From VXNE01 sp965217825 (GTDB taxonomy: Bacteria; Pseudomonadota; Gammaproteobacteria; Pseudomonadales; Azotimanducaceae), in the NCBI GenBank assembly GCA_965217825.1, contig OZ244571.1:3348001-3412000 (forward strand): a DNA stretch of 64,000 bases, in the 5' to 3' direction. Made by a program: the position numbers and the translations under genes. Of the stretch, positions 42,864 to 51,253 are shown piece after piece (position 1 is the stretch's first letter; each line of letters opens with the position of its first letter). The notes beneath the pieces were generated by a model, which was given only the letters and a program-made list of their open reading frames with translations, had not been told where the DNA came from and ran no database searches.

Positions 42864-44252
42864 GTGCCTAACCAAAGCATTCAGGTTTCCCGCATAGCCA
42901 ACGCCGCCATCTCGGCGAGCCGTACTTTCGTATCCCCGAGAGCGTTGTTGCAGCCGCGCTGGCTGGGACGACTCTGGTGGATGCTGGGCGTGGCGCTTCC
43001 CCTGGCGGGATGCGTGAGTCACACCGTGCGCGTGGTGGATGTGACGCCGCCCGAACAGATTGCCGAAGCCGTTCCCGAAGAGTTGCTACTCGACGTGGGA
43101 GTTGCGGTATTCGACGCCAACGTTCCCGAGGAATTCGACGAACAGATCAAGGCCAACATTTCCCCGGATGTACGGCGCGCGGAAGGCAACTACCTGGCCT
43201 ACTACCTGAAGAACCTGTTGCAATCCACCGGCAACTGGGGCGCGGTGCGTGTGGTGCCTCGGGCGACCCATGCGGTCGACATCACAGTCGAGGCGACGAT
43301 CAAGCATTCCGATGGCGAATCCCTGGTCCTGCATGCTCGCGCGGCGGACGTGCTGGGCGCGGTCTGGCTTGACAAGGAATATCGAACCCTCGCCAGCAAG
43401 TACGCCTACGAGACCGCGTTTCCGCGCGACATCGATCCGTTTCAAACCGTCTACAGGGAGATCGCCAATGACATGGTCACGCATCTGACGACCCTGACGC
43501 CGGAACATATCAGGAAGATCCGCGCCGCAGCCGAAATGCGGTTCGCTCGCGACTTCGTGCCCGACGCGTTCGCGAGCTACATCACGCCGAGCAGGTCGGG
43601 CGGATTCGACTTGCGACGCCTCCCCGCCGAGGGAGACCAGAACCTCGTGCGCGTACGGCGCGTGCGCGAACGCGAGTACCTGTTCATCGATACGCTCGAC
43701 GAATACTACGAAACGTTCGGCACGAACATGTTTACGCCCTACCAGAACTGGCGTCGGGCCACCTACGGCGAGGCCATCGCGTACAAGCGCGCGAAACAGC
43801 AGGCGCGATCACGCGCGATCGCCGGTTCGGCGGCGGTCATCGCCGGCGTCACCACCCAGGCCACGGCCGAAAATGCCGTGACCTACTATGGCGGTATCGT
43901 CGGCATCATCGGCGGCGCGACGATTCTGAGGACCGCGCTCGACAAGCGAGCCCAGGCGCAGGTCAGCGCGGATGTGCTGCAGGAACTCGGCGCGTCGGCC
44001 GAAGCGGCTATATCGCCATATACGATGGAGTTGGAAAACCAGGTCCTGCAGTTGCAAGGAAGCGTCGAGGCGCAGTACCAGGAGCTTCGCCGCATCCTGA
44101 AGATGGAATACTACCGGGATCTGGGACTGGCGCTCCCGGAAGCCCCGGAAGGAGTCGTCAGCCAGGGCGCTCCCGACGGCGACCCCGGGCAGGAAGAGAC
44201 GCTTCCGAACGCGCAAACACCGACCGCAGGACACGCGATCCGTCGCCAATGA
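42864..44252 (+). CDS. lipoprotein, unknown family
   Basis: 462 residues from a GTG, with lipobox LPLAGC at C50. A TTG at 42945 would give a more usual signal peptide length. The periplasmic part includes VVDVTPPEQIAEAVPEELLL, alternating strands and helices (about 70-220), and RAIAGSAAVIAGVTTQATAE with a glycine-rich hydrophobic stretch (about 310-360). The latter could insert in a membrane. A final helix with ELENQVLQLQGSVEAQYQEL may be a coiled coil. Function unknown. Its end overlaps the next gene by 4 bp (ATGA). Confidence 0.65.
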   Translation: MPNQSIQVSRIANAAISASRTFVSPRALLQPRWLGRLWWMLGVALPLAGCVSHTVRVVDVTPPEQIAEAVPEELLLDVGVAVFDANVPEEFDEQIKANISPDVRRAEGNYLAYYLKNLLQSTGNWGAVRVVPRATHAVDITVEATIKHSDGESLVLHARAADVLGAVWLDKEYRTLASKYAYETAFPRDIDPFQTVYREIANDMVTHLTTLTPEHIRKIRAAAEMRFARDFVPDAFASYITPSRSGGFDLRRLPAEGDQNLVRVRRVREREYLFIDTLDEYYETFGTNMFTPYQNWRRATYGEAIAYKRAKQQARSRAIAGSAAVIAGVTTQATAENAVTYYGGIVGIIGGATILRTALDKRAQAQVSADVLQELGASAEAAISPYTMELENQVLQLQGSVEAQYQELRRILKMEYYRDLGLALPEAPEGVVSQGAPDGDPGQEETLPNAQTPTAGHAIRRQ

Positions 44253-45778
44253 CCGAGTCCGACAACCGCGACCGCGTAGTCATCACGCCGGCGTCGGCAC
44301 CGCTTTCGCGGCAGGACGCCGTCCAACGCGCGCGTGTCCGCATACCGTCTCTGGCGACCCTCGCACTTGGTGGCGCCCTCCTCGCGCTGTTTGCCATCGC
44401 GACCTGGACCGTTTTCGTCTTGCCCGATCATGTCGATGACCTGGAAGCCGTGGCCGTCGACGCACCGCCGCAAAGCGGCGAACTTCCCGCCGAAGCTACC
44501 CGCGACGATGCCGTGCCGAGCAATGTCGTCCCGCCTTTCCATCGAACTGAACTCGCGAAGGCAGAAGCACGAGCCAAGGAGACCCTTGGCGAAGTCGTGG
44601 AGCTGCAACGCCTGCTCGAGGGGGAAATGACCGTCGAGCGTTGGGGCGGCGATGCCTTCGGCGCCGTGTTGGACCAGGCGATCGAAGCCGACCGGCTGTT
44701 TCTCGGAGCCAGGTACGACGAAGCGCAAGCCGGATATGAGGCGGCGGCGGCGGGCCTTCGAAGTTTGCGCGACGAGGGACTCGCGAAATTCGAGGACGCC
44801 ATGGCCCGCGGAGCCGCAGCGCTCGACGCGCTCGCGACGGAGGTTGCGACGGCGGCGTTTGCCGAGGCCCTCACGATACAACCGAACGATGCCGAGGCGC
44901 GGGCCGGCGCTGACCGCGCGGCGCTTCAGCCCCAGGTGTTGGAGCTTGTCCGAGCGGCCGAGCGAGCGCGCCTGCGGGGAAATCTGGACCAGGCCGAGGA
45001 ACTGTTGCAACAGGCGCGCGCGCGCGACCCGCTTACCGCCGGCATCGATGCGACACTCTCGGAGGTTCGCGCCGCCCGCGCGGACAACGCTTACCGAGAG
45101 GCGCTTTCCGCCGCCTTCGCCGCGCTGGAGCGGGGTGAATTCGACCACGCCGAAGCCGACTTCAACCGCGTCCTCGCGGCGCGACCGGAAGATGCGGGGG
45201 CGTTGGCGGGTCTCCAGCAAACCGGTCAACGCCGCACGTTGTCCCGGATCGACGAACTGCGCGCGCAAGCCGAAGCCAAGGAAAACGCCGGTGACTGGGA
45301 GGCCGCGTTGGCGACATTCGATGCTGCCCTTGAGATCGACCGCTCGCTGCATTTCGCGCGCGAGGGCAGCACGCGCATGCGGGAGCGGGTCGAAATGCTC
45401 CGCGCCATCAACGCGATCCTCGACGATCCGGCGGCGCTTTCCGAAGACGCCCTGTTCTACGAGGCGAGCGCCCTGGTCGCCAGGGCGCGCGCGCAAACCG
45501 CAGGCGGCACCGCCTTCGAGGCCAGGACCCAGGCGTTGGACGAACTCCTGTCGCGCGCCGCCGTACCCGTGGAACTGGTCCTGTTCTCCGACAATGCGAC
45601 CGCTGTCGTCATCCAGAAGGTCGGCGTTCTGGGGAGCTTTGAGCGCCGCGCGCTGCAGTTGCGACCCGGTCGCTACGTTATTGTCGGCAGCCGCGACGGT
45701 TGTCGCGACGTCAGGATGGAAATACTCCTCGAAGCGGGGCTACCTCCCGTGACCGTGCGCTGCGAAGAGCGCATCTGA
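44249..45778 (+). CDS. membrane-anchored TPR protein
   Basis: 509 residues: cytoplasmic N-terminal 30 residues, one membrane helix (about 32-58, LATLALGGALLALFAIATWT), then a long helical periplasmic region with tetratricopeptide-like repeats (about 120-420; e.g. LRGNLDQAEELLQQARARDP). The end is a small beta domain (about 440-509, RPGRYVIVGSRDGCRDVRME) like a PEGA domain. It is likely a scaffold. It is coupled to the previous gene, and the next begins 20 bp after its stop. Confidence 0.7.
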   Translation: MTESDNRDRVVITPASAPLSRQDAVQRARVRIPSLATLALGGALLALFAIATWTVFVLPDHVDDLEAVAVDAPPQSGELPAEATRDDAVPSNVVPPFHRTELAKAEARAKETLGEVVELQRLLEGEMTVERWGGDAFGAVLDQAIEADRLFLGARYDEAQAGYEAAAAGLRSLRDEGLAKFEDAMARGAAALDALATEVATAAFAEALTIQPNDAEARAGADRAALQPQVLELVRAAERARLRGNLDQAEELLQQARARDPLTAGIDATLSEVRAARADNAYREALSAAFAALERGEFDHAEADFNRVLAARPEDAGALAGLQQTGQRRTLSRIDELRAQAEAKENAGDWEAALATFDAALEIDRSLHFAREGSTRMRERVEMLRAINAILDDPAALSEDALFYEASALVARARAQTAGGTAFEARTQALDELLSRAAVPVELVLFSDNATAVVIQKVGVLGSFERRALQLRPGRYVIVGSRDGCRDVRMEILLEAGLPPVTVRCEERI

Positions 45779-45798
45779 AAGCCGAAAGAGACGGTCGC

Positions 45799-47838
45799 GT
45801 GGACGAAGTCAGGGCGACGATCAAACCCGCAGCGTTTCGGCCCACCCCGCCGGACAGGGGGTGGAGGACCGTCCGCCTCACCCGCTGGCAAATGATCGGC
45901 ACCGTGGCTGCCGTCGGCGCGGCCTGGTTCCTGTGGTTCATGTTCACCGCGAAATCGGTTCGATTCGACATGATGCCGACCACGGCGCAAGTGCTGGTCG
46001 ACGGCGGTTTTCATCTGCGGCTCGGCGAGGTCAGCCTGTTGCGAGAAGGCCGCTACCAGCTTCGGGCCGAGGCGCAGGGCTACTATCCGTTGGAGTTGGA
46101 TGTCGATGTCGGTTCACGCCGCAACCAGGAGTTCATCTACGAAATGACGCCGCTGCCCGGCCGGATCGCTTTCGCGTCCACGCCGCCGGGCGCCCGCGTC
46201 CTCGTCGACGGCGAGGACATCGGCGAGACTCCCATCGAGGCAAAGGTGGCCGCAGGCCCTCGTGCGGTCGTGATGACCAAGGAAAACTACCAGTCGGCGT
46301 ATCTCGGCATCGCGGTCGAAGGACGGGAGATGCCGCAATCGTTCGATGCCGAACTACTCCCGGACTGGGCCGATGTCACCATTCCGTCGGATCCTCCCAA
46401 CGCTGCGGTAAGCGTAGACGGCGTCGAGGTGGGCGTGACACCCGGGCCGGTTCCCATCCTGTCCGGCGAGCGCCGCATCCTCGTCAAACTGCCCGGTTAC
46501 AAGGGCTGGCGAGATATCCTGCAGGTGACGGCCCGACAGCCGCTGACCTTGCCCGCGATAAAGCTTGAACGCGCCGATGGGCTGCTCGCGGTTCGCTCGT
46601 CGCCGCGCGGTGCCAGCGTCACTGTCGATGGCCGATACAAAGGACTCACCCCCATCGAAATCGCGGTCGCGCCTGGCGCCACTCTCGGCATCCGCGTATT
46701 CAAGGTTGGCCACGCGCCGGTCGAGCGCAGCGTTCGCGTGGAGTCCGGAGCAGAGCGCTCGCTGTCCGTCGACTTGCAGGCCCTTACCGGCGAACTCTTC
46801 GTCGCCGCGGAACCGCCGGACGCGAAGCTTTGGATCGACGGCAAACCCGCCGGCGAAGCGAATCGGACCATCACGCTAGCCGCAGTGCCGCACGAGATCG
46901 AGTTGCGCAAGGAGGGCTACGCCGGCTACCGCAATACCGTGATCCCGCAACCCGGCTTCTCGCAGGAACTGAAAGTCCGGCTTCTGACCTTGGCCCAAGC
47001 GCGCCTCGCCCGGCTCAAGCCCGTGATCACGACCGCACTCGGCCAGGAACTGCGTCTTCTACAGCCTTCGTCGATACGACTCGGCGCCTCCCGTCGCGAA
47101 CCCGGCAGGCGCGCCAACGAAGTGCTTCGCGATGTCGACCTGACACGCCTGTATTACCTCGCGACGAAGGAGGTCACGAACGCCGAGTTCCGTCAGTTCG
47201 CGTCGGGACACTCGTCGGGAGAGTTCCAGGACGCCGACCTGGACCGTGACGATCATCCGGTTTCCAACGTGTCCTGGGAGGAAGCAGCCCTGTTCTGCAA
47301 CTGGTTGTCCAGGCAGGAAGGATTGGAGCCTTTCTACAAGGAGGAATTCGGCAACGTCAGCGGCATCGATGCCGGTTCGCTCGGATACCGCCTGGCCACC
47401 GAGGCGGAGTGGACCTGGGCCGCACGCCATGTCGATGATGCGTCGCCGCTCTTGCGTTTTCCCTGGGGCGACCGTCTTCCTCCTTCCGACCGCCATGGCA
47501 ACTACGCCGATTATTCCGCCACCCATGTCGTCGGTCGCATCATCTTCGGCTACAACGACAATTACATCGGTGCCGCCCCGGTCGGGACATTCAAGCCGAA
47601 CGCGAAGCAGTTCTACGATCTCGGCGGCAATGTCGCCGAGTGGGTGCACGACTATTATGAGATTCCGGTGCCGGGCCAGACTTTGAACCCGCTCGGACCG
47701 CAGGAGGGCGACTATCATGTCATCAGGGGTTCGAGTTGGATGCACGGCACCATTTCGGAGTTGCGTCTCTCGTTTCGCGATTACGGCAACAAAGGCCGGA
47801 ACGATGTTGGCTTCCGGCTGGCCCGTTTTGCGGAGTAG
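45799..47838 (+). CDS. membrane protein with five PEGA domains and an FGE-like domain
   Basis: 679 residues from a GTG at 45799 preceded by AAAGAGA; the frame extends to 45700 but would overlap the upstream gene by 79 bp. One membrane helix (about 32-51) is followed by five PEGA-type beta repeats (e.g. STPPGARVLVDGEDIGETPI; SSPRGASVTVDGRYKGLTPI). The C-terminal 240 residues form a formylglycine-generating-enzyme (SUMF1) fold (EVTNAEFRQFASG, YRLATEAEWTWAARH, DLGGNVAEWVHDYYE, HVIRGSSWMHG, GFRLARF). The catalytic cysteine pair of true FGE is missing, so it is probably a binding module, not a sulfatase-maturing enzyme. Confidence 0.8.
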   Translation: MDEVRATIKPAAFRPTPPDRGWRTVRLTRWQMIGTVAAVGAAWFLWFMFTAKSVRFDMMPTTAQVLVDGGFHLRLGEVSLLREGRYQLRAEAQGYYPLELDVDVGSRRNQEFIYEMTPLPGRIAFASTPPGARVLVDGEDIGETPIEAKVAAGPRAVVMTKENYQSAYLGIAVEGREMPQSFDAELLPDWADVTIPSDPPNAAVSVDGVEVGVTPGPVPILSGERRILVKLPGYKGWRDILQVTARQPLTLPAIKLERADGLLAVRSSPRGASVTVDGRYKGLTPIEIAVAPGATLGIRVFKVGHAPVERSVRVESGAERSLSVDLQALTGELFVAAEPPDAKLWIDGKPAGEANRTITLAAVPHEIELRKEGYAGYRNTVIPQPGFSQELKVRLLTLAQARLARLKPVITTALGQELRLLQPSSIRLGASRREPGRRANEVLRDVDLTRLYYLATKEVTNAEFRQFASGHSSGEFQDADLDRDDHPVSNVSWEEAALFCNWLSRQEGLEPFYKEEFGNVSGIDAGSLGYRLATEAEWTWAARHVDDASPLLRFPWGDRLPPSDRHGNYADYSATHVVGRIIFGYNDNYIGAAPVGTFKPNAKQFYDLGGNVAEWVHDYYEIPVPGQTLNPLGPQEGDYHVIRGSSWMHGTISELRLSFRDYGNKGRNDVGFRLARFAE

Positions 47839-47842
47839 CGCC

Positions 47843-48100
47843 GTGACCATCCGCGTCATCGTTCTGTGTTGCGCGCTCGGCGTTGGCGCATGGGCGGCAG
47901 AGGATTCGGCGCCCGACATGGAGGAACTTCCCGTCGAGGACGACCAGGAGCTTGATTCGGGCGCGCCGCCAGAATCCGAAACCGCCGCAGACGCCCCAAG
48001 CGACACCTCCGAGGCGACGGCGGCCGAGTCTCCCGATATTTTCATTCCAAGCGAGGACATTTCGGAGAATATCGCCGTAAAGTTCCCGGTGGATATCTAG
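47843..48100 (+). CDS. small acidic secreted protein
   Basis: 85 residues from a GTG at 47843, 4 bp after the previous stop. The signal peptide is VIVLCCALGVGAWA (cleaved near residue 17). The mature part is strongly acidic and low in complexity, except for the ending IFIPSEDISENIAVKFPVDI, which looks like a conserved short linear motif. It could dock onto a periplasmic domain of its neighbours. No family is known to me. The chosen start is supported by the signal peptide and by spacing. Confidence 0.6.
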   Translation: MTIRVIVLCCALGVGAWAAEDSAPDMEELPVEDDQELDSGAPPESETAADAPSDTSEATAAESPDIFIPSEDISENIAVKFPVDI

Positions 48101-48107
48101 GTCACGC

Positions 48108-48896
48108 ATGAAAAACTTTGAATTCTTCTACCAGGTCATCGCTCTCGTCGCCGCCGTGATCCTCGTACACCTGGTCTATGTCACGACGATCCGGCCCAAT
48201 GCGGACGCCATTCTGGAGGCCCGCGCACAGAGCGAGGCGATGGGCGAACCCATCTCAGATGAGCGTTCCCTGTATGTGGTATTGCGCGACTACGAGCAGG
48301 AGTTCTGCTTCATCCTGGGACTGTGGGCGATAGCGATCGTCGGCTTGAAAGCGCGCCACTCGCTCAAGGAACGCAGCTTGTTCCAGCAGCAGATCATCAG
48401 GGTGAGCGAGGGAATCAGCATTCTGCCGGAGGACACGCGCGAATACGCGCGGCCCTTGCAGGCCCTGCCCGACCGCGTGCGCGAGCACCTGCTACCGCGC
48501 GCGCTATTGGCGGCGCTGCAACGTTTTTCATCGACCCGCAACGTCCAGGACGTCTCCGAGGCGATCCGCCAGGTGTGCGCGGCGGAGTCGGACCGGCTGG
48601 ATAGCGAACTGTCGATCGTCAGGTATATCGCCTGGGCGATCCCTTCCATCGGCTTCATCGGCACGGTCCGCGGCATCGGCAACGCGCTTGGGCAGGCGCA
48701 CGAGGCCGTGGCGGGCAATATCGCCGGCGTCACGGAAAACCTTGGCATCGCGTTCAACTCCACTTTCGTCGCCCTCGTGATCAGCATCCTCGTGATGTTC
48801 CTGGTGCACCAGGTGCAACTCGTGCAGGAGCGCCTGGTATTCGATACGCAAACCTACTGCGACCAGCAGTTGGTCCGTCACATGCAGGTGCGCTGA
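48108..48896 (+). CDS. MotA/TolQ/ExbB-type proton channel protein
   Basis: 262 residues with membrane helices at about 8-26, 62-82, 172-195 and 214-236. The channel signature is IAWAIPSIGFIGTVRGIGNA (174-193) with T186, followed by NLGIAFNSTFVALVISILVM (about 211-230) with S218/T219. These polar residues line the proton path in TolQ/ExbB. In known systems five such subunits surround two single-helix partners (ExbD, TolR, MotB). No such gene is adjacent. The two VWA proteins downstream may take that place. Confidence 0.82.
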   Translation: MKNFEFFYQVIALVAAVILVHLVYVTTIRPNADAILEARAQSEAMGEPISDERSLYVVLRDYEQEFCFILGLWAIAIVGLKARHSLKERSLFQQQIIRVSEGISILPEDTREYARPLQALPDRVREHLLPRALLAALQRFSSTRNVQDVSEAIRQVCAAESDRLDSELSIVRYIAWAIPSIGFIGTVRGIGNALGQAHEAVAGNIAGVTENLGIAFNSTFVALVISILVMFLVHQVQLVQERLVFDTQTYCDQQLVRHMQVR

Positions 48897-48898
48897 CG

Positions 48899-50158
48899 AT
48901 GTGGGTGCTCGAACTGAGCGATGCCGAAGTCGCCCTGTCGCGCGATGGCGGCGTGCACTACCGGGAGCCCGGCGTCGCCTTGCTGGAACGCCAGCCGGTC
49001 TTCGGCGATGCGGCCCTCGCCGCCGCCCGGCTGCGACCGAGGCAGTTCCAGAGCCAGTATTTTGGCCGCATGAACGCGGAGCCGGTCGTCCCCGCCGTGC
49101 CGGGTATTGGGAACCAGGCCGACCTGGTCTACCGCCACCTGCTCCACATAAAGGCCGCGGCCGGCATCGGCGACGACGATGAACTCTTCGTCGCAGTCCC
49201 CAGCGCAAGTACGCCAGAGCAGCTCGCGCTGCTGCTCGGTATCGCCCGGGAAGCGAAACTCAATGTTCGCGCCGTCATCGACTCGGCGGTCGCGGCGGCG
49301 AGTTCCGCGCGGTTGCCCGAACGATGCAAGCTCATCGACGTGTTGCTCCATCGCGCCGCGATCATGGACTTGGCCATCGCCGAAAACGCCCGTCGAGACG
49401 GCGTGCAGGAGATACCCGAAGTGGGTCTCATGCAGTTGCTGGAAGGGTGGGTGGATACGGTCGCCGACCGCTTTGTCGACGAGACGCGGCTCGACCCGCT
49501 GCGCATCGGCGAAACCGAACAGCAGGTATTCGACCAGGTGTATGCGCAGATTCTGAGCGAAGGCGCGGGGGAGTTGTCCGTAGGCGTGGAACATCGAGGT
49601 AGCGAACGCCGGGTCCGCGTGCCGGCTTCCGCGCTGGCGGACAAATCGGCGCAACGCTACGACCTGTTGGCACGGCATATCGGCAGCGCCGCCGTAGTGG
49701 CGCTGACGCACCTGGCGGCGCGTCTCCCAGGTCTGGCGGGACGCTTGCGGGGGTTGGGCCACCGGTTGATTCTTCTGGACGCGGATGCGGTACGCGACGG
49801 CATATGGGAGTGTGCCGATGCCCTCCGCGGTGACGAAGAAGTCGCGTTCATTTCGTCCCTGCCGGCGAACATGGAGGCCACGCCGCCGGAAGAGATACCG
49901 CCGACCCACATCCTCTGCGATGCCGTGGCCGTGTCGCTCGGCGACGAGTTCGAAGCCAGCCGCCACCCCCGCGCGGGCGCCGTCGGCAACGCGTTTCGCA
50001 TCGTGCGCCGCGGCAGCGGCCATCATGTCGTTCCAGGGACCGACGCCGAGGTGCTCCTCAACGAGCGCGCCCTTGCGGCCGAGGCCCGCATCTCGCTCGG
50101 CGACTCGATCAGGTGCCGAAGACAGGAGTTCACGATCATCCATTTCACCGGGGACTGA
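48899..50158 (+). CDS. actin/Hsp70-like fold protein with FHA-like C-terminal domain
   Basis: 419 residues, cytoplasmic (no signal or membrane helix). The N-terminal part resembles Hsp70/actin-like (ASKHA) proteins: WVLELSDAEVALSRDGG, then ELFVAVPSASTPEQLALLLG, then VRAVIDSAVAAAS, where the family has the phosphate and hinge segments. The C-terminal 80 residues (GAVGNAFRIVRRGSGHHVVP, VLLNERAL, ISLGDSIRC) are compatible with an FHA-like beta sandwich. It may be the cytoplasmic regulator of the channel protein encoded 2 bp upstream. The nucleotide-binding residues are not all recognisable, so ATPase activity is unsure. Confidence 0.5.
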   Translation: MWVLELSDAEVALSRDGGVHYREPGVALLERQPVFGDAALAAARLRPRQFQSQYFGRMNAEPVVPAVPGIGNQADLVYRHLLHIKAAAGIGDDDELFVAVPSASTPEQLALLLGIAREAKLNVRAVIDSAVAAASSARLPERCKLIDVLLHRAAIMDLAIAENARRDGVQEIPEVGLMQLLEGWVDTVADRFVDETRLDPLRIGETEQQVFDQVYAQILSEGAGELSVGVEHRGSERRVRVPASALADKSAQRYDLLARHIGSAAVVALTHLAARLPGLAGRLRGLGHRLILLDADAVRDGIWECADALRGDEEVAFISSLPANMEATPPEEIPPTHILCDAVAVSLGDEFEASRHPRAGAVGNAFRIVRRGSGHHVVPGTDAEVLLNERALAAEARISLGDSIRCRRQEFTIIHFTGD

Positions 50159-50161
50159 GCG

Positions 50162-51253
50162 ATGGCACAGCATTCCAAACGACGCACCACGAACGTCTTT
50201 TCGCTCGCGTTCCTGGATGTGATGTCGTGCGGATTCGGCGCCACCGTGCTGGTGTTCCTGATCATCAACCACTCCATCGACGACGAGATCAAGGAACTCA
50301 ACCGGGACCTCCTCTCGGAATTGCGGCTGCTCGACTACGAGATCACGTCCGGGACGCCCAACCTGACGGAACTGCAGAAGCAGCTTGAAGATATCAGGCT
50401 CCGCATCGCCGAAGCCAAGCGCCTTCGCGTCTCCACCGTGGAAGATGCGGAACGCAGGCGCCAAGAGCTCGCAGACCTCGAGGCCTTGACGATCGCGCAA
50501 CGCGAGAGCCTCGAAGCGCTGATGGCGGACATAGAAACGCGGGAAGACGACGTCGAGCGGCTCAAGGCGATTGAGGATCGCGAAGCCGGGCAGGCGAACA
50601 TCGAAATCAGGGGCCAAGGCGACCGGCAATACCTGACAGGCCTGTACGTCGGCGGCAAGCGCATATTGATCGCCGTGGACGCCTCTGCCAGCATGCTCGA
50701 CAACACCCTCGTCAACGTCATCCGCCGGCGCAACATGCCGGTTTCTCGCCAACTGCAATCGCCGAAATGGCAACGCGCGGTCCGCACCGTGGAATGGCTG
50801 GCCGCGCAAATCCCCCTGGAAAGCGACTATCAGATCTTCAGTTTCAATACGACGGCCGGGACGATATTGCCCTCGGACGCGTGGCACTCTTCGATCAATC
50901 CGGGCGTCATGGCCGACGCCGTCGATGCGCTGCGGCAGACGGCTCCCGCGGACGGCACGAGCCTTGAGAACCTGTTCAGCGCCATCGTCGGCATGGAGCC
51001 CCTGCCCGACAACATCTTCCTGATCATCGACAGCCTGCCCACCCAGGGCAGGACACCGCCACGCTCACCAACTGTTACGGGGCGGGAAAGAATGCGGCAC
51101 TACGTCGCCGCGACCAGAAACTTGCCCCGCGACATACCGGTCAATGTCATCATGTTTCCCATGGAAGGAGACCCCCTGGCATCCGGCGCGTATTGGAGCC
51201 TCGCGCAACAAACCGGGGGCGTGTTCATGGCGCCATCAGAGGACTGGCCATGA
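50162..51253 (+). CDS. membrane-anchored VWA-domain protein 1
   Basis: 363 residues. The N-terminal anchor FSLAFLDVMSCGFGATVLVF has D19 at the start of the helix. Next are a long coiled coil (about 40-150) and a von Willebrand A domain (about 165-355) with MIDAS motif DASAS at 173-177. The Asp-bearing helix preceded by a short basic N terminus recalls ExbD/TolR/MotB. The VWA domain would lie in the periplasm and bind a ligand via a divalent metal. It starts 3 bp after the previous gene and overlaps the next by 4 bp. Confidence 0.78.
   Translation: MAQHSKRRTTNVFSLAFLDVMSCGFGATVLVFLIINHSIDDEIKELNRDLLSELRLLDYEITSGTPNLTELQKQLEDIRLRIAEAKRLRVSTVEDAERRRQELADLEALTIAQRESLEALMADIETREDDVERLKAIEDREAGQANIEIRGQGDRQYLTGLYVGGKRILIAVDASASMLDNTLVNVIRRRNMPVSRQLQSPKWQRAVRTVEWLAAQIPLESDYQIFSFNTTAGTILPSDAWHSSINPGVMADAVDALRQTAPADGTSLENLFSAIVGMEPLPDNIFLIIDSLPTQGRTPPRSPTVTGRERMRHYVAATRNLPRDIPVNVIMFPMEGDPLASGAYWSLAQQTGGVFMAPSEDWP

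Noticed and set aside
45799..47838. Sulfatase-maturing formylglycine-generating enzyme
   Set aside because: The catalytic cysteine pair is absent and the domain is fused to a membrane-anchored PEGA stalk.
48878..50887. 669-residue minus-strand open frame
   Set aside because: Antisense to the actin-like and first VWA genes; low-quality composition and no start signal.
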